DNA from: Macrothele yani
Taxonomy: Eukaryota; Arthropoda; Arachnida; Araneae; Macrothelidae
NCBI GenBank assembly: GCA_039090855.1
Contig: CM076990.1
Span: 198,777,232-198,841,231, forward strand
Reading direction: 5' to 3'
Length of the DNA stretch: 64,000 bases
Positions 53,746 to 64,000 of this stretch are shown here, one piece after another. Numbering within the stretch: position 1 is the stretch's first letter; each line of letters begins with the position of its first letter. The notes beneath the pieces were generated by a model. That model had not been told where the DNA came from. It made no database searches and saw only the letters and a list, made by a program, of their open reading frames with translations. Both the position numbers and the translations under genes were made by a program.

Positions 53746-54463
53746 CTATCTTTTCCACTCAAAAACCCAAAGCCCCTAGACTTCCGCCAATAGACACTTG
53801 TACTGATGGCAAGAAATGTGCAGGAAGAAGTTGAAAGCTTTCTCTCTCACGCGCACAAAGATTTTCCTTCAGCACTGTTTTTACATCGCTAAAGGGATAC
53901 GTTTAACGGAAATGTTCCCTCTTCAACAATGTTCTCTTACATTTCACATTTCTCAAAAAAAAAAAAAAAAAAAAAAGGAAGGAAAGTAAAAGAAAAGAAA
54001 AACAAACAGGGTTTTTCTCATCCCTGACCATTAGCAGCAACATGTCCGGTGTCTATGTGGTAAAGAATAATTAATTGGCGCAGCAGTTCCTACTGATTCA
54101 TTTCGAGAAATAATTTCTTTTGAGCTATCCGTCGTTCTTGCTGAATCATTTCAATTTTGCTTTTTCATAAAGAAACGTGAAATTCGGAAAAAAAATAAGG
54201 TAAAGTATTTACGCTTATAATGAAATTCAAAGGAAATTTTTGTAAGCCACCGAAAGTAAAATTTCAGGGAATTTACATTGTCCTTTTTCCAGAGGAAAAT
54301 CTTGTTTGCCTTTCAGGGGGCTGAGCTCCTACTATGCTCTTGCTAGCTACGGCGCTGAGTAAGTGGCGGAAAAGTTGAACATGTAGGCCTAGCAGTAATC
54401 TGTTGGATATTATGAAACACCTTTTATATGAAGAACGCTAAAAAAATCACGGACAATGGTATA
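50743..54463. other. Long stretch without recognisable genes
   Basis: Several homopolymers: G at 51892, A near 53396-53432, G at 53441, T at 53566-53584, A at 53714-53743 and 53955-53976. The 132-residue plus ORF at 52638-53036 lies in a less AT-rich patch but shows no domain, start context or splice evidence. I see nothing firmer. Confidence 0.4.
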
Positions 54464-56092
54464 CCCAGCGAAAACAGTCTTGCTGGGCCAGCAATGGCCC
54501 ACCACTATGTTGCTGCTGCCGAACCGTCAATAAAATGTCCGGGCGACCAACAGAAGGGCCAGCAGTTCAGGCCAGCAGCTGGCCAACAATTGTCACCCCC
54601 ATCAGTTGTTATATGCCAAAACAGGGCCATCAGTTATCCATCACAGGCAGTAGCTGCCACAAGTGGCACTTCAGCTGCCCTGCAAGCATGTGCCATAAAT
54701 GGTGGCTAGCCTAAGGTGGTCCGCTAGTTTCCCGGCAGTGGCAGCCGGCAATCACGTGACGTAACTGATGACTTGCCGAATCTTGTCCGCCAATTCCCCA
54801 GTAGTAGCCATAAAAAAAATAATAATAATAAAATGTAGCCGCAGTTTCCCAAAGCTACAACTGCTTTTTTTCACCTTACGAAACTTCTGAATTACAGCAC
54901 TGCGGTGGGGAAATTTTCTCAACATGTCCGGAAAAACCACCGTTTGGATCTAGTTGGAAACGAACCAGGACTGTCTGCGTGAGAAGAAGGATCTCTACAA
55001 ACGGGACTGATTTGGCACGCACCAGCATGGCTTGAAGCTGACCCTCTTTTCTGCGGAATGTGTAACGAATGGTTCTCTATTTAATTTTACAGTATTGTGA
55101 GATATTTTTCATAAATGTTAGTTTTATATAATTCATAAATTTATTTTTTCAACGTGCTATTGTTGTTTTTACATTAATCGAACTTTACTTTTTCAACGAG
55201 TGTACCAATTACTTAAAGGCGATTTCAAAAGTTTCGAGCTGTCCTCGTCGTCTTAAAAGCCGATTGTTGAATTAATATATTTACCCGTTCATGTCACATT
55301 CTGTTACATTTTTAACGTTGTATCTTTCCTTTCCGCTGTCCCAAGCTACATTTGTTTTGAAGAGGAAAGATATTTTATTTTACTTCTCGTTATTTTTAGA
55401 AGTGAATTCCTCCAGTCTTGTGTATTCAACCCATGGATGAGTACATTATATCCACATAGAGCTGCTTTTATTTATTTGTTTTCAAATAATTGATAAATTT
55501 TGTACGCGTATAATTCTTCTTCTTTTTTTTTTTTTTTCAACATAATGCTTTTTTAGTGTTTTTCCAGGACTTTTGTTTCAAGCAGTTTAGTGAATGTTAA
55601 AACGAAAGATTAAACAGAAATTATTTCTTGTTATTCATGGGAATGGAGTAGGTGTATTTTATGGCTGTAATCTAGTATTCATGGCTTAATCTGATATCTT
55701 CGTCCACGTGGCATTTCATTAGGAAATAAATTCGCCTCTCTACATATGCATTTTTTTCTTAACATCCACTAAAACAACACGATGGCAATAGCGTCGTCTT
55801 CAACTAACTGGTACCACGAGAGACACAGCACGTGTTGCTTCTGCGCATGCGCAGTTCCGTTGTTTCCACCTGGTGTTGGGGTTTCATCGGTTGCCAGCTA
55901 CGGGCCACTAGTGGTACTTGCTTCGTGACCCGAAATTCACGGCGATACTGCAGGGTCATTAATGGCTGCCAACTGATGGCGCTGCCACCAACGGACGGCT
56001 ACTGAGCCATGAGCGGCAGATTTCAGCCAGCATTGACCCATTACGGCCAGCTGGTAGCCAGCAGTTTCCCAACACTTGCGTTTTTGCTGGGA
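54464..56092. mobile_element. CCCAGC-ended inverted-repeat element with GC-rich arms
   Basis: Ends CCCAGCGAAAAC (54464) and the complement of CCCAGCAAAAACGC (56079-56092). ATA flanks both. The arms (54464-54760; ~55780-56092) are rich in GCCAGCA/TGCTGGC and TGGCAGC motifs in opposite orientation; the 55000-55780 centre is AT-rich. The 93-residue frame at 54428-54709 is arm sequence, with no transposase motif. Superfamily unknown. Confidence 0.6.
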
Positions 56093-56267
56093 TAAAATAA
56101 GAAATTTTTTTCAAATCATTGTTGAGATTCCAAAGTGTCGTTTTTCCGCTACACCCCATCAAATCATGTGAACCTTCCAAAGTTTGTATGAAAACCAAAC
56201 AGTGATCCGATTCCTGAAGGCGTTGTATGTATAAAATAAACATATTCTTGATACGTATATATATCAT

Positions 56268-56640
56268 AATCATGATAAACCATTCTTAATCCACTGCTGA
56301 GTGAAGATCTCCCAAGTCTCTTTTACAACTCTTTGTCCTGAGCCATGCTCTTCAATGTCATTTTTGCATGCTTTCGAATTTCATCCACTCATCTCCCACG
56401 TTGCTTCCTTCAGTGCGTTTTCTTGTTTCTTGGGGCATCCAGTCTAGCATTTCAGTTGTCCAACGGTGGTAAATCAGTCCAGCTTATTGCCACTTTGATC
56501 ATGATGTCATGCACTCTTGTCAACTTCCTGATGCACGAGCTCCTTCCTCTGTCTTCCTTGGCAACGTCAAGTACACATCTCTCCATGCTTCCTTGAGTTG
56601 TCCGAAGGCTTGGTACGTCTCTCTTTTTTAAATTTTATGT
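56268..56640 (-). pseudogene. RTE 3'-end fragment, diverged
   Basis: ATCATAATCATGATAAACCA tail, then minus-strand RTE C-terminal sequence (for example CACTGCTGAGTGAAGATCTCCC in plus view, and the MERC.L / GSHGEM region near 56580). About 370 bp. Confidence 0.8.
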
Positions 56641-57706
56641 CTCTGATCCATAAGGAAAAACTGGAAGGACTCATTGACTAAACACTTTTCTTCTGAGACG
56701 CAATGGTTGATTGTTCCTGCAGATTGTACTTTTTCTGTGTTAGCTTTCTATGAATATATGAATACTAAAATGAAATGTTGGGGAAGTGCTGCTGTATAGT
56801 AGTGTTTTAGGCTTCATGCGTAATATTGTCGTCCTTAAGGCACGTAAGTTTCCCGCTATCTATTAATATATTTTTTTAGGAATTGTCAGATCGTGAGTAA
56901 TAAAGAGGAATCTTATAAAGCCAACACATAATTAAGATTCCGTCAAAAGAAAAGGGGCTTCCCCTGAATTTCCGGGGCCCGGAGGCAGATGACCCCTTAT
57001 CGCATTCTAGTTGAGCTCCTGAAAAGAGCGTATTTCGTTATGCCTAGGTTGCTAGTGATTTATAAAATGACCTATGCTTAAAAAAAAAAAAAAAAAAGAT
57101 AAAATCTAATCACTCGTGCCGACATATGAAAGAATACATCTGGCGAAGCCTAGAAAATTCAGTCAGTCTATTGTTATATGGAGAAGGAGCAGTGAGGTCT
57201 GAGTCAAGAAATGGAGAAGAAACGTAAGACTGAAGGGTGACAACTGCGGAAGTCGTAATGAAGTCAAAATTAGAAAATTTCTATAGGGGGAGGTTTTTTA
57301 CTTGAGAGGAAACTTTGACGCGTTTGAGGCAAAAGTATAACAGTGGAAAAGTTCCAAAAGTAGGAATTTGGTTGTATAACAGTGGAAAAACTCCAAAAGT
57401 AAGAATTTGGTTGTACAACAGTGGTAAAGTTCCAAAAGTATAGGGTTTCCTGTGTTATACGTTTTATTTACGGTGGTCCAGCGATCCACAGCGCTAGTTT
57501 TAACATCTCGTAATGATTTTAAATCGGGTAAGACGCGCACAATATGTGTGCGTGTGTATAGAGCGCGTTTGCGTATAATAGAAATACATGAAATAAGTGT
57601 CAGTTAATACTGGAAGTAGAAAAGAAGTGTCAAAGGAAAGAATTTTAGAATTTTGTACTTGGGAATATAATTCCCTTTACACCACCTAATCCCAACTGCA
57701 GAAGCA
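56641..57706. other. Spacer with a ~39-bp short repeat
   Basis: At about 57330-57440 the unit TATAACAGTGGAAAARYTCC + AAAAGTARGAATTTGGTTG occurs about three times. No gene. Confidence 0.5.
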
Positions 57707-58045
57707 AAGAAGCCGTCACAGTGGCGCAGTGGTCTAAGCGATAGCTTCTGATCCTTCGCCTAATGGAGGGGGCTTGGGTTCGAATCCCGGGTAAGGCACG
57801 GATGTCTGTTGTTGTCTTTCGGCACTGGCTCTCTCTGTTATTTGCAAATCTGGCATGCTGTATCACATGTTCGATCTGTACTTTGATGATTTCAATGTAT
57901 TGCATAATATTCGTACCCTGTGAAGCACAATAATGTATTTGTCTGAATTCGAGATGTTTGTGTTAACCATGACCAGTGTATGAATTCAAGTTGTATGTGT
58001 TACCTAGGACCAATAAATAATTAAAAAAAAAACCTTCAATTAGAA
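57707..58045 (+). mobile_element. tRNA-derived SINE (family A head), chimeric or interrupted
   Basis: Head CAGTGGCGCAGTGGTCTAAG and B box GGTTCGAATCCC are intact, followed by GGCACTGGCTCTCTC of the family body. At ~57838 it changes to ~180 bp of unrelated sequence ending AATAAATAATTAAAAAAAAA, then CCTTCAATTAG plus an A run. This could be an insertion in the body or a SINE with a different 3' half. Confidence 0.65.
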
Positions 58046-58720
58046 AAAAAAAAAGTCAAAGATCTTGCAATAGGAAAAGAACATTGAGGTCTCAGGAATT
58101 TTGCACTATAGAAGAATTAGTGGGGTCTGGGGTAAGAATTCTGAAGCGGGGAATACATGATTGTGGCAACATTGCTAATAAGGCGGGAAAAGGTTTAACT
58201 CAGCATTACCGAATGCGTAGTTTGTGTTACTACTAAAATTTCAATCCCGTTTAATTCCTGTCATTACAAGTATGCGACCTAATTTATTTATTAAATATTT
58301 GATTTATTTTAATAGTGTGTTAAACGAGGCATGCAGACTTTAAAGTATGGCAAGTTCAACACATTCAGAAATTACAAATAAGCCGCGTTTGTTGAGCAAA
58401 AACGACTCTACCTTGCGCCATATTCGTATCCTGTTAATGCATCTTATTTGGGATACGTTGACTACGACCACCCCTAAATGCACTCAATTCGTCTGAAACA
58501 CCTACTGAACAAAAATACTTGAAATCCAAAAGATTTTTTTTCAAATATTTCACTCTTGAAATTTAAAGCTTCGAGAGTGTCCTGCTTTTACGTTTTTTTT
58601 ATTGAAATCAAACGAAAAGAACAAAACAAAATCGACAGTAACAGAGGCGTATAACTACGCATTATTGCGCCGGGGGCAAACCACAAAATATTACGCCCCT
58701 ATGTGCCCTTCTATCATATA
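58046..58720. other. No recognisable gene
   Basis: AT-rich spacer. CAGAGGCGTATAACTACGCA at 58642 resembles a lone MITE end. Confidence 0.35.
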
Positions 58721-58722
58721 TA

Positions 58723-59938
58723 CACTATATTGACAAAAGTCACTGGACACCTAGAAGAAAAACACAACATAGCATTTATTGACATACATTAGTACGGTGT
58801 CGGTCCACCTTTGGCCTTAATGCATGCACTGACCCTTCGAGACATGCTTTCGACAAGGTTTTGGAACACAGCGATTGGTATGCGCTTCCTTTCAATACAG
58901 AATGCTTCCGCTAACTGTTGCTTAGTAGTATGTCTTGGTTCCAAACTTCTTATGCGGCGCTCTAATTCATCCCATAGGTGCTCTTTGCGATTAAGATCAG
59001 AGCTCTGCGCTGGCCAGTCCACACTTGATACGGAATTAACGTCAAACCACGCCGTAACAGTCCTTGCTTTATGGCTCGGTGCATTATCCTGCTGGTACCG
59101 ACAAGGCTCTGTTCCATAGTATTGTCACAGAGTTGGTAGGGCATAATCGTCCAGAATATCAAGGTAGACGTGCTGGTTAAAGGTTTGTCCACGATAACCA
59201 ATGGGCCGGGACCATACCACGAAAAACTACCCGACACGAGTATACTGCCAGCTCCAAACTTGACCGTAGGAACAGTACACTGTAGTAAATAGCGTTCCCC
59301 CGGATGCCGTCATAACCACACACGCCCATCAGACTGATGGATCGTGTATCTGGATTCATCAGTCCATAGGACCCGTTTCCATTGATCTACGGTCCACGAT
59401 AAATGTTCTTTACAACGTACTAAACGACGAGTAGCATTCCGACTAGAGATGAAAGGCTTATAAGCATCCGCACAACCACGGTAACCCATGGAACGAAGTT
59501 CTCTGGTTCCACCATTTTTACTCACCTGCACACTGAGGTCTTGTGCACTACTCCGTCGATTAGCTGTAACGGCTCTCCTGAGGCTTCGACGTCCTCTATC
59601 ACTGATTTTCTTTGGTCTGCCGATACGTTTTGCTGCTTCAGGGACGCCACGTGTCTTCCACTTATTCAGAACATCCAAAACAGTTGACTTTTGTATGTTT
59701 AAACGCCTCTTGGTTTTTCTTATGGACAACGCACTAATATAACACCCAGCAATCTTTCCTTTCTCAAAGTCAGTTCTCTCCCGCCGCGACGTTTTTACTC
59801 AACCTCACAGTGCGATATGATCGCGGTCAGCTGCAGGCTTGTTTTTATACAGTTTGCAGCTGTACCGTGCACCTTAACAACGCAGTGGATCCGTTCATTT
59901 GCATTTGAAAGGGTGTCCGGTGACTTTTGTCAATTCAG
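58723..59938 (-). mobile_element. Tc1-like element, complete ends
   Basis: CACTATATTGACAAAAGTCA at the left and the complement of CTGAATTGACAAAAGTCACC at the right, TA on both sides. 1216 bp. The copy at 16425-17494 is a truncated relative. Confidence 0.92.
58786..59815 (-). pseudogene. Tc1-like transposase, moderately decayed
   Basis: Minus strand. VKTSRRERTDFEKGKIAG near 59800, SALSIRKTKRRLNIQKSTVL, RIGRPKKISDRGRRSLRRAV and CKEHLSWTVDQWKRVLWTDE (first catalytic Asp, ~59355) lie in 59310-59740. A frame change follows; [17 protein letters not shown] is at ~59200. The C-terminal frame (58789-59022) reads [18 protein letters not shown], where the NPIE stretch has become NRKE but the catalytic Glu position is kept, and ends KAKGGPTPY. 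The second Asp region (near 59080) is disrupted. Confidence 0.88.
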
Positions 59939-59949
59939 TATATATCTAT

Positions 59950-60630
59950 GTAGAGCGTTAAAAATCTGAACTAATTTGGGACCACTGGTAGTTCGTATTT
60001 TCGATGTGTTCGGATTATCGAACATGTAAAAAAATACAAATACGCTAATATTTTTACAATATATTATCCAAATACATGTACCAAAAATGAACAACTGTAT
60101 ACAAAAAAAATTACATAAGACAAAGTTTTTTGTTTTGTTTTTTGTTAATGCAATACGATACGGAACAAGTTTGCCATTTTTACTGCTGCTGTGAAATTTT
60201 TAAACATGAAGTAGAAGTTCCAAAACTTACCAATCATTATAAGCTGGTTTGGATTGCCAAGGGATGTACTTTAAACTGAGTGCAGGGAGTAATAACTTTC
60301 TTCCCGGCTCACGGTGGACAATGGGGGCTGAGGGATGATTAGCAAGGGGTGGTACTCTTAGCCCCTCGGGGAACAAGTGGCTGTTGAAGCTTTCGAGTTT
60401 TCGCCTTTTGTCTCTGAGTATCAGAAGTCACCTCCACCTTCGACACGTCACCCCCCAAAATTGGGCGATTCCATTATCATCAAGTGCCAAGTTAAAATGA
60501 ACAAACTATACTTAAATTTTAACCACACAAAAAAAAAAAAAAAAAAGAAAAGTGGAGGGGATGCCTGTTCGGATCTTTGGCATTTCGGATTTTTTGACGT
60601 TCTGATTTTCGACGTTCTACTGTATGTATA
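59950..60630. mobile_element. Possible pogo/Tigger-like MITE
   Basis: GTGTTCGGATTATCGAAC near 60008 and, inverted, CAGTAGAACGTCGAAAATCA (complement of ~60602-60623) with repeated CGTTCTGAT/TTCGGATT motifs. Left boundary not found. Weak. Confidence 0.3.
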
Positions 60631-62555
60631 TAATTATCATATTCTATTAGTAATAATGTCGGGCACTGTAATACACTTTTCGACAAAACAAAATTAATGT
60701 CATGCCTCAATATTACCTCTACGCGGGAGGCACAATCAAACTGTGACCATTTGTTTGGCTCTTCGCAACTGCTTGGACCTATACGGTACCACTTCAGATT
60801 GGACCAAATTGAGCTGGTAGTAATGGCTTGCAGCCACAGATATGATCCATTAGCCGACAAGGAATCTAAAACAACGTGAACAACACTTGCAACGTACGTA
60901 TAGCTCATCCAACTAAAGAAAAGCCGAGGGCTTCATTATTGTCCACGAAGGCCGGAGTTCTTATTTAGTTCGACAGACCATATACCCGCTCCTTCATTCC
61001 TGAATGTTAACAATTGGATTTCCCTGAACGTTTTGAGGAACAAATTCGAATTTTAAGTATACCAGAAACTGGAGTAAAAGTTACAAATCCAATTTTAATA
61101 AGACTGCAAGCAATGGTTTTTGCGCCCTTGAGCTGCGCTCGGGACAGCCGCCTCGTCTGCCCCTACCTCGTTACGCCTCTGGACAATAAAATAGATAACG
61201 ATGAATTACCACTCGCACTAGAGCGCTGCACATGATAGACCAAAAAACGCATATATTTTTTTTAGTTGTTCTAAAGTGATATGAAACTATTTTCAGAGAG
61301 AACTAAAATGTCAATATATGCATGCGCACTGGGAGACTGATTTATCGGTTCCTACAGATTGCATGAACTAAACAAGCCACTCCATCGCAACCTACCCTCA
61401 ATAGATAAATAAGATTGCATACATTCGTTTTAACGGCTGATTTCTATTACACTCTAAGGTGTTTTAAATTTTCCCATTCCGAGAAATGTCAGATTTTTCT
61501 TAGCATGAATTTAAGTACCATTTTGAAAAAAAAGGTGGGTGGGTGGGTGTAACTGTAGATGTCATCTTATGTCTGTGGGCTGAGCATATATAGTGATTGC
61601 ATATTCGTGAGGATATCGAACAATCATAGAAAATTCGATGTATTAAGGACAGAAAGAAAGTACACCTGCAGGTCTTCGTGTGTGAGAGAGAGGGAAGGGG
61701 AGAGAGACAGAGAGAGAAAAAGGGAGAGACAGATAGAGAAAGAGACAGAGAAAGATTTGAAGACATGATCTAGGTAGTACAGTTTAACGGAAATCGGTAG
61801 CTCGTTTCAGAATATTGTGAAATTTTACTCGCATATTTTTTTTTTCAGAACCAGTCCCGAAAATTACATACTTAATGTTTTCTGCTTCTATAATTTATAC
61901 TAAAACATTTCTTTATTTCCGTGACATATTTAGAAAAATCGCGGCTGGCTAACATTTTTCTTCCACGTTTTAGTTCATGGCAAGCACAGTTTCTTTTTCT
62001 TGTTAGGTGCTATAACTAGGTATTTATTTGTTAAAGTACGATGTGTACCTTTTCCTTCCTTTTTTTTTTTTTTAATTTTAAGAATGTCTAGAAAAATTAA
62101 TCTTGGTTTGCTTAGAGATAACTGCACAATAAAATAAATTGCTTTTGAGCAGGTTTTTTTCTACAATAAACAAACTGCCACTGAGCAGTTTGTTCCTGAA
62201 ACAAGAAATCGGATGCTGATGGATCTGCTGCCCTGGAACTTCACCTCCATTAACGGACACCTCCAGACAACGGCACGTTTTGGTTGGTGCAGAACAGCTG
62301 CGGTAGGATTAACTTTACTAATAGCCTCCGAACAACGGAATCTCTTAACAGCAGTTAACGAATACCCGAAGAAAAAAAAGTCATCGAAATTAAAACTTCG
62401 AAGTATGACATCATCCATTCTCCAAGCCCTTGCTTTGACGGAGGGTTGCATACCATTTGCTTTACTATCTCAACATTGCGGACTTGCTGTAACGACATTG
62501 TAAATGCAGCATCTTATCCTGTCAACAAACTATAAAAATTAGACAGTACTTTGTA
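60631..62555. other. Spacer, no recognisable gene
   Basis: Contains a GA-rich microsatellite at 61683-61757. At 62240-62365 TAACGGACACCTCC, TAACAGCAGTTAACG and similar motifs look like terminal-repeat sequence of an old DNA element. The 96-residue ORFs there have no family match that I recognise. Confidence 0.4.
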
Positions 62556-62592
62556 TATATTAAGAAAATACAACGTTTGTCTCAAATATTTT

Positions 62593-62650
62593 ATTTTTTC
62601 AAGTTCTTCAAGGTTTCGCTGGACTCTGGCCTAGCTTCATCAGGACGAAT
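62593..62650 (-). ncRNA. Hammerhead-like motif, cleavage site mutated
   Basis: CUGAUGA, the stem II halves (GCUAGG/CCAGC) and GAAAC are conserved with the copy at 40181-40237. The stem III/cleavage segment GGUCGAC has become GAAGAAC, which removes the GUC triplet and the stem I partner. Probably inactive. Confidence 0.7.
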
Positions 62651-62689
62651 GGCACGTAAATATTCAAATTGTACATGACATTATAAATG

Positions 62690-62952
62690 GTGTAAATTGT
62701 ACATGACATCATAGATGGTGTAAATTGTACATGACATCATAAATGGTGTAAATTGTACATGACATGATAAATGGTGTTCACATTCAAATTGTGCATGACA
62801 TGAAAATGGTGTTCACATTCAAATTGTGCATGACATGATAAATGGTGTTCACATTCAAATTGTGCATGACATGATAAATGGTGTTCACATTCAAATTGTA
62901 CATGACATGATAAATGGTGTTCACATTCAAATTGTACATGACATGATAAAAT
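62690..62952. repeat. 28/36-bp tandem array inside the pLTR
   Basis: Three units of about 28 bases (AAATTGTACATGACATCATA + AATGGTGT), then about six of 36 bases that add TCACATTC. The homologous pLTR at 40240-40290 has a single unit. Confidence 0.92.
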
Positions 62953-63069
62953 GGTGTTCACAGTCACGGGATTTAGTTAGTTTCTTCCACGCGCTTAATA
63001 GAAATGGTGTGGATGCCATGTCATTAACAAGTTGTGAAGGATTCTGATATATATATATGGGAAAGCTTC

Positions 63070-63790
63070 CAAAATATATCAAATTTGGTGGTTGAATCAG
63101 GCTTGTCGATTAGTTTTGCTTCTTCAAAGGGAGATTTATGGTCCTCTTCTTAACGGTGTTTAGCCATCGATGACTTCTTTAGGTCACTGTTCCGACTACA
63201 GGTCTTGTGCTCCTTCAATAGAAAACGCAAGGCTGTGAGGGTCGGTCCTATGTACGAAGCGCCACATTCACATGGAATTTGATAAATTCTCCACGTGTTT
63301 TTATCTTCAACATAGTCCTTTGATCCTAAAAAGTTCATTTGTCTTTGGATTTAAGAATCACTTTAAAAATAAAGGTTTTGAGAATTTTTGAAATTTTGAA
63401 GGCAACGTCACGGGAATATAGAATAATGGCAAAATTCTCTCGTAATGGGTGCATCACAAGAGTTATCGTGGAGATAGGTTTCGGTTTACGGAATTTTGTT
63501 AAAACCTTGTGTATAATGGAAGAGTTGTATACACGCTGTAATGCAACACGTTTAAGGAAATCAAGTTCTTTTTCCAAACTGTCTTTATTCTACCATATAT
63601 GTATCGCACGATATACGCAACTGTAAAAGGCGCTGAGTTTGGTTACCAAGGGTGATTGGACTTCGCATGTGGAGGTGAGGAAACAGCGGAAGGCTTCCGG
63701 TAAATTGTAGTTGCGAGAGATCCATTTGAGCGGGTATAAGTATTTGTGAAAAACGTTGTATTTTCTTAATGTATATAATCATCACAAGAC
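63070..63790 (-). pseudogene. Penelope-like protein C-terminus with GIY-YIG endonuclease
   Basis: Minus strand. The RT/thumb region appears as LEKELDFLKRVALQRVYNSS (63335-63577), preceded by FSHLHMRSPITLGN and LQLRISCDTYMVE (63585-63700). The next frame (63150-63338) has the GIY-YIG signature: WRIYQIPCECGASYIGPTLT followed by LRFLLKEHK. The C-terminal FEEAKLIDKPDSTTKF is at ~63080-63120. At least two frameshifts and one stop. Upstream RT core lies beyond or has decayed before the window end. Confidence 0.85.
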
Positions 63791-64000
63791 TGTAATCTCT
63801 GTTTTCAAGTACTTTGTAGTTCCTTTAAGGGCAGTAGCGCACCCAGAAATTTCCTGGGGGGGGGGGGGGACACAAAATTCTTCCAAGGTGGGGTGACCCC
63901 CTAAATTTTCCGGTAAAAATAGTCACGTGCCATAACAATTAAGAAAGAGATTGACTTTCGTACATTTTTTTCCTATCCAGGTTCTAGTAATGTTACAGTA
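63791..64000. other. Spacer with G run
   Basis: GTAGCGCACCCAGAAATTTCC followed by 15 G at 63855-63869 resembles the end of a widespread non-autonomous element; no partner in the window. Confidence 0.35.

Larger units (their letters stand above)
62560..63060 (-). repeat. Penelope-like element 3' terminal repeat (pLTR)
   Basis: Lies directly downstream, in element sense, of the GIY-YIG relic. Shares with 40140-40366 the blocks GGCATCCACACCATTTCTAT, GCGCGTGGAAGAA, the hammerhead core and the ACAAACG terminus. Its middle has expanded into a satellite (62690-62952). Confidence 0.8.

Noticed and set aside
62213..62503. 96-residue plus-strand protein
   Set aside because: Ordinary composition but no family recognised, and both strands are open over the same segment; probably chance.
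62690..62952. CRISPR-like array
   Set aside because: Units are contiguous without unique spacers, in a eukaryotic retroelement terminal repeat.

Overview
This window looks like repeat-rich intergenic DNA from an animal, most likely an arthropod and perhaps a chelicerate. It is AT-rich. Its coding relics are RTE-clade LINEs, Tc1/mariner elements (several with the MADF-free, DUF4817-type N-terminal HTH common in arthropods), Penelope-like retroelements and hAT elements. I found no host protein gene, no rRNA and no credible functional tRNA gene. The lineage call is inference from element types only.

Layout. 0-5 kb: an RTE fragment, a near-intact Tc1-like element (one-base frameshift), then a full-length RTE retrotransposon with an uninterrupted 941-residue endonuclease/reverse-transcriptase ORF, followed tail-to-tail by another RTE end. 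5-14 kb: a tRNA-derived SINE, a 43-bp satellite, a hAT-like MITE with a perfect 8-bp target duplication, two decayed mariners and a large ~400-bp-arm foldback. 15-18 kb: a ~44-bp minisatellite containing a 508-bp TRIM (miniature LTR retrotransposon) whose LTRs each carry a complete 72-nt tRNA-like Pol III unit, plus Tc1 and DUF4817-type remnants. 18.7-22.4 kb: a mariner split by a hAT-like element, then a CACTGTAAA-ended element. 23.4-24.9 kb: a diverged ~150-bp tandem array carrying CTCF-like motifs. 25.9-30.4 kb: a decayed solo LTR of the TRIM family, two Tc1 relics (one with perfect palindromes) and a CT microsatellite. 33-38 kb: a ~150-bp tandem repeat interrupted by a TTAA-flanked piggyBac-like MITE, a mariner with a nearly complete ORF, and a 35-bp satellite. 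38-44.6 kb: a Tc1 relic, then a nest in which a Penelope-like element carrying a hammerhead ribozyme motif is split by a Tc1 element that is itself split by two SINEs. 45-50 kb: RTE fragment, a composite TIR element with two SINEs, and a hAT relic with perfect 8-bp duplication and a remnant of the transposase C-terminus. 54-60 kb: a CCCAGC-ended GC-rich inverted-repeat element, another Tc1. 62.5-63.8 kb: a Penelope-like 3' part (GIY-YIG domain, terminal repeat, mutated hammerhead, and a satellite grown from its own terminal repeat).

The genes do not form a pathway. The interest is in element architecture and insertion order. The strongest candidate for something undescribed is the tRNA-bearing TRIM at 15450-15957, supported by 5-bp target duplications, a primer-binding site, a polypurine tract, paired LTRs and a third, solo LTR at about 25.9 kb.
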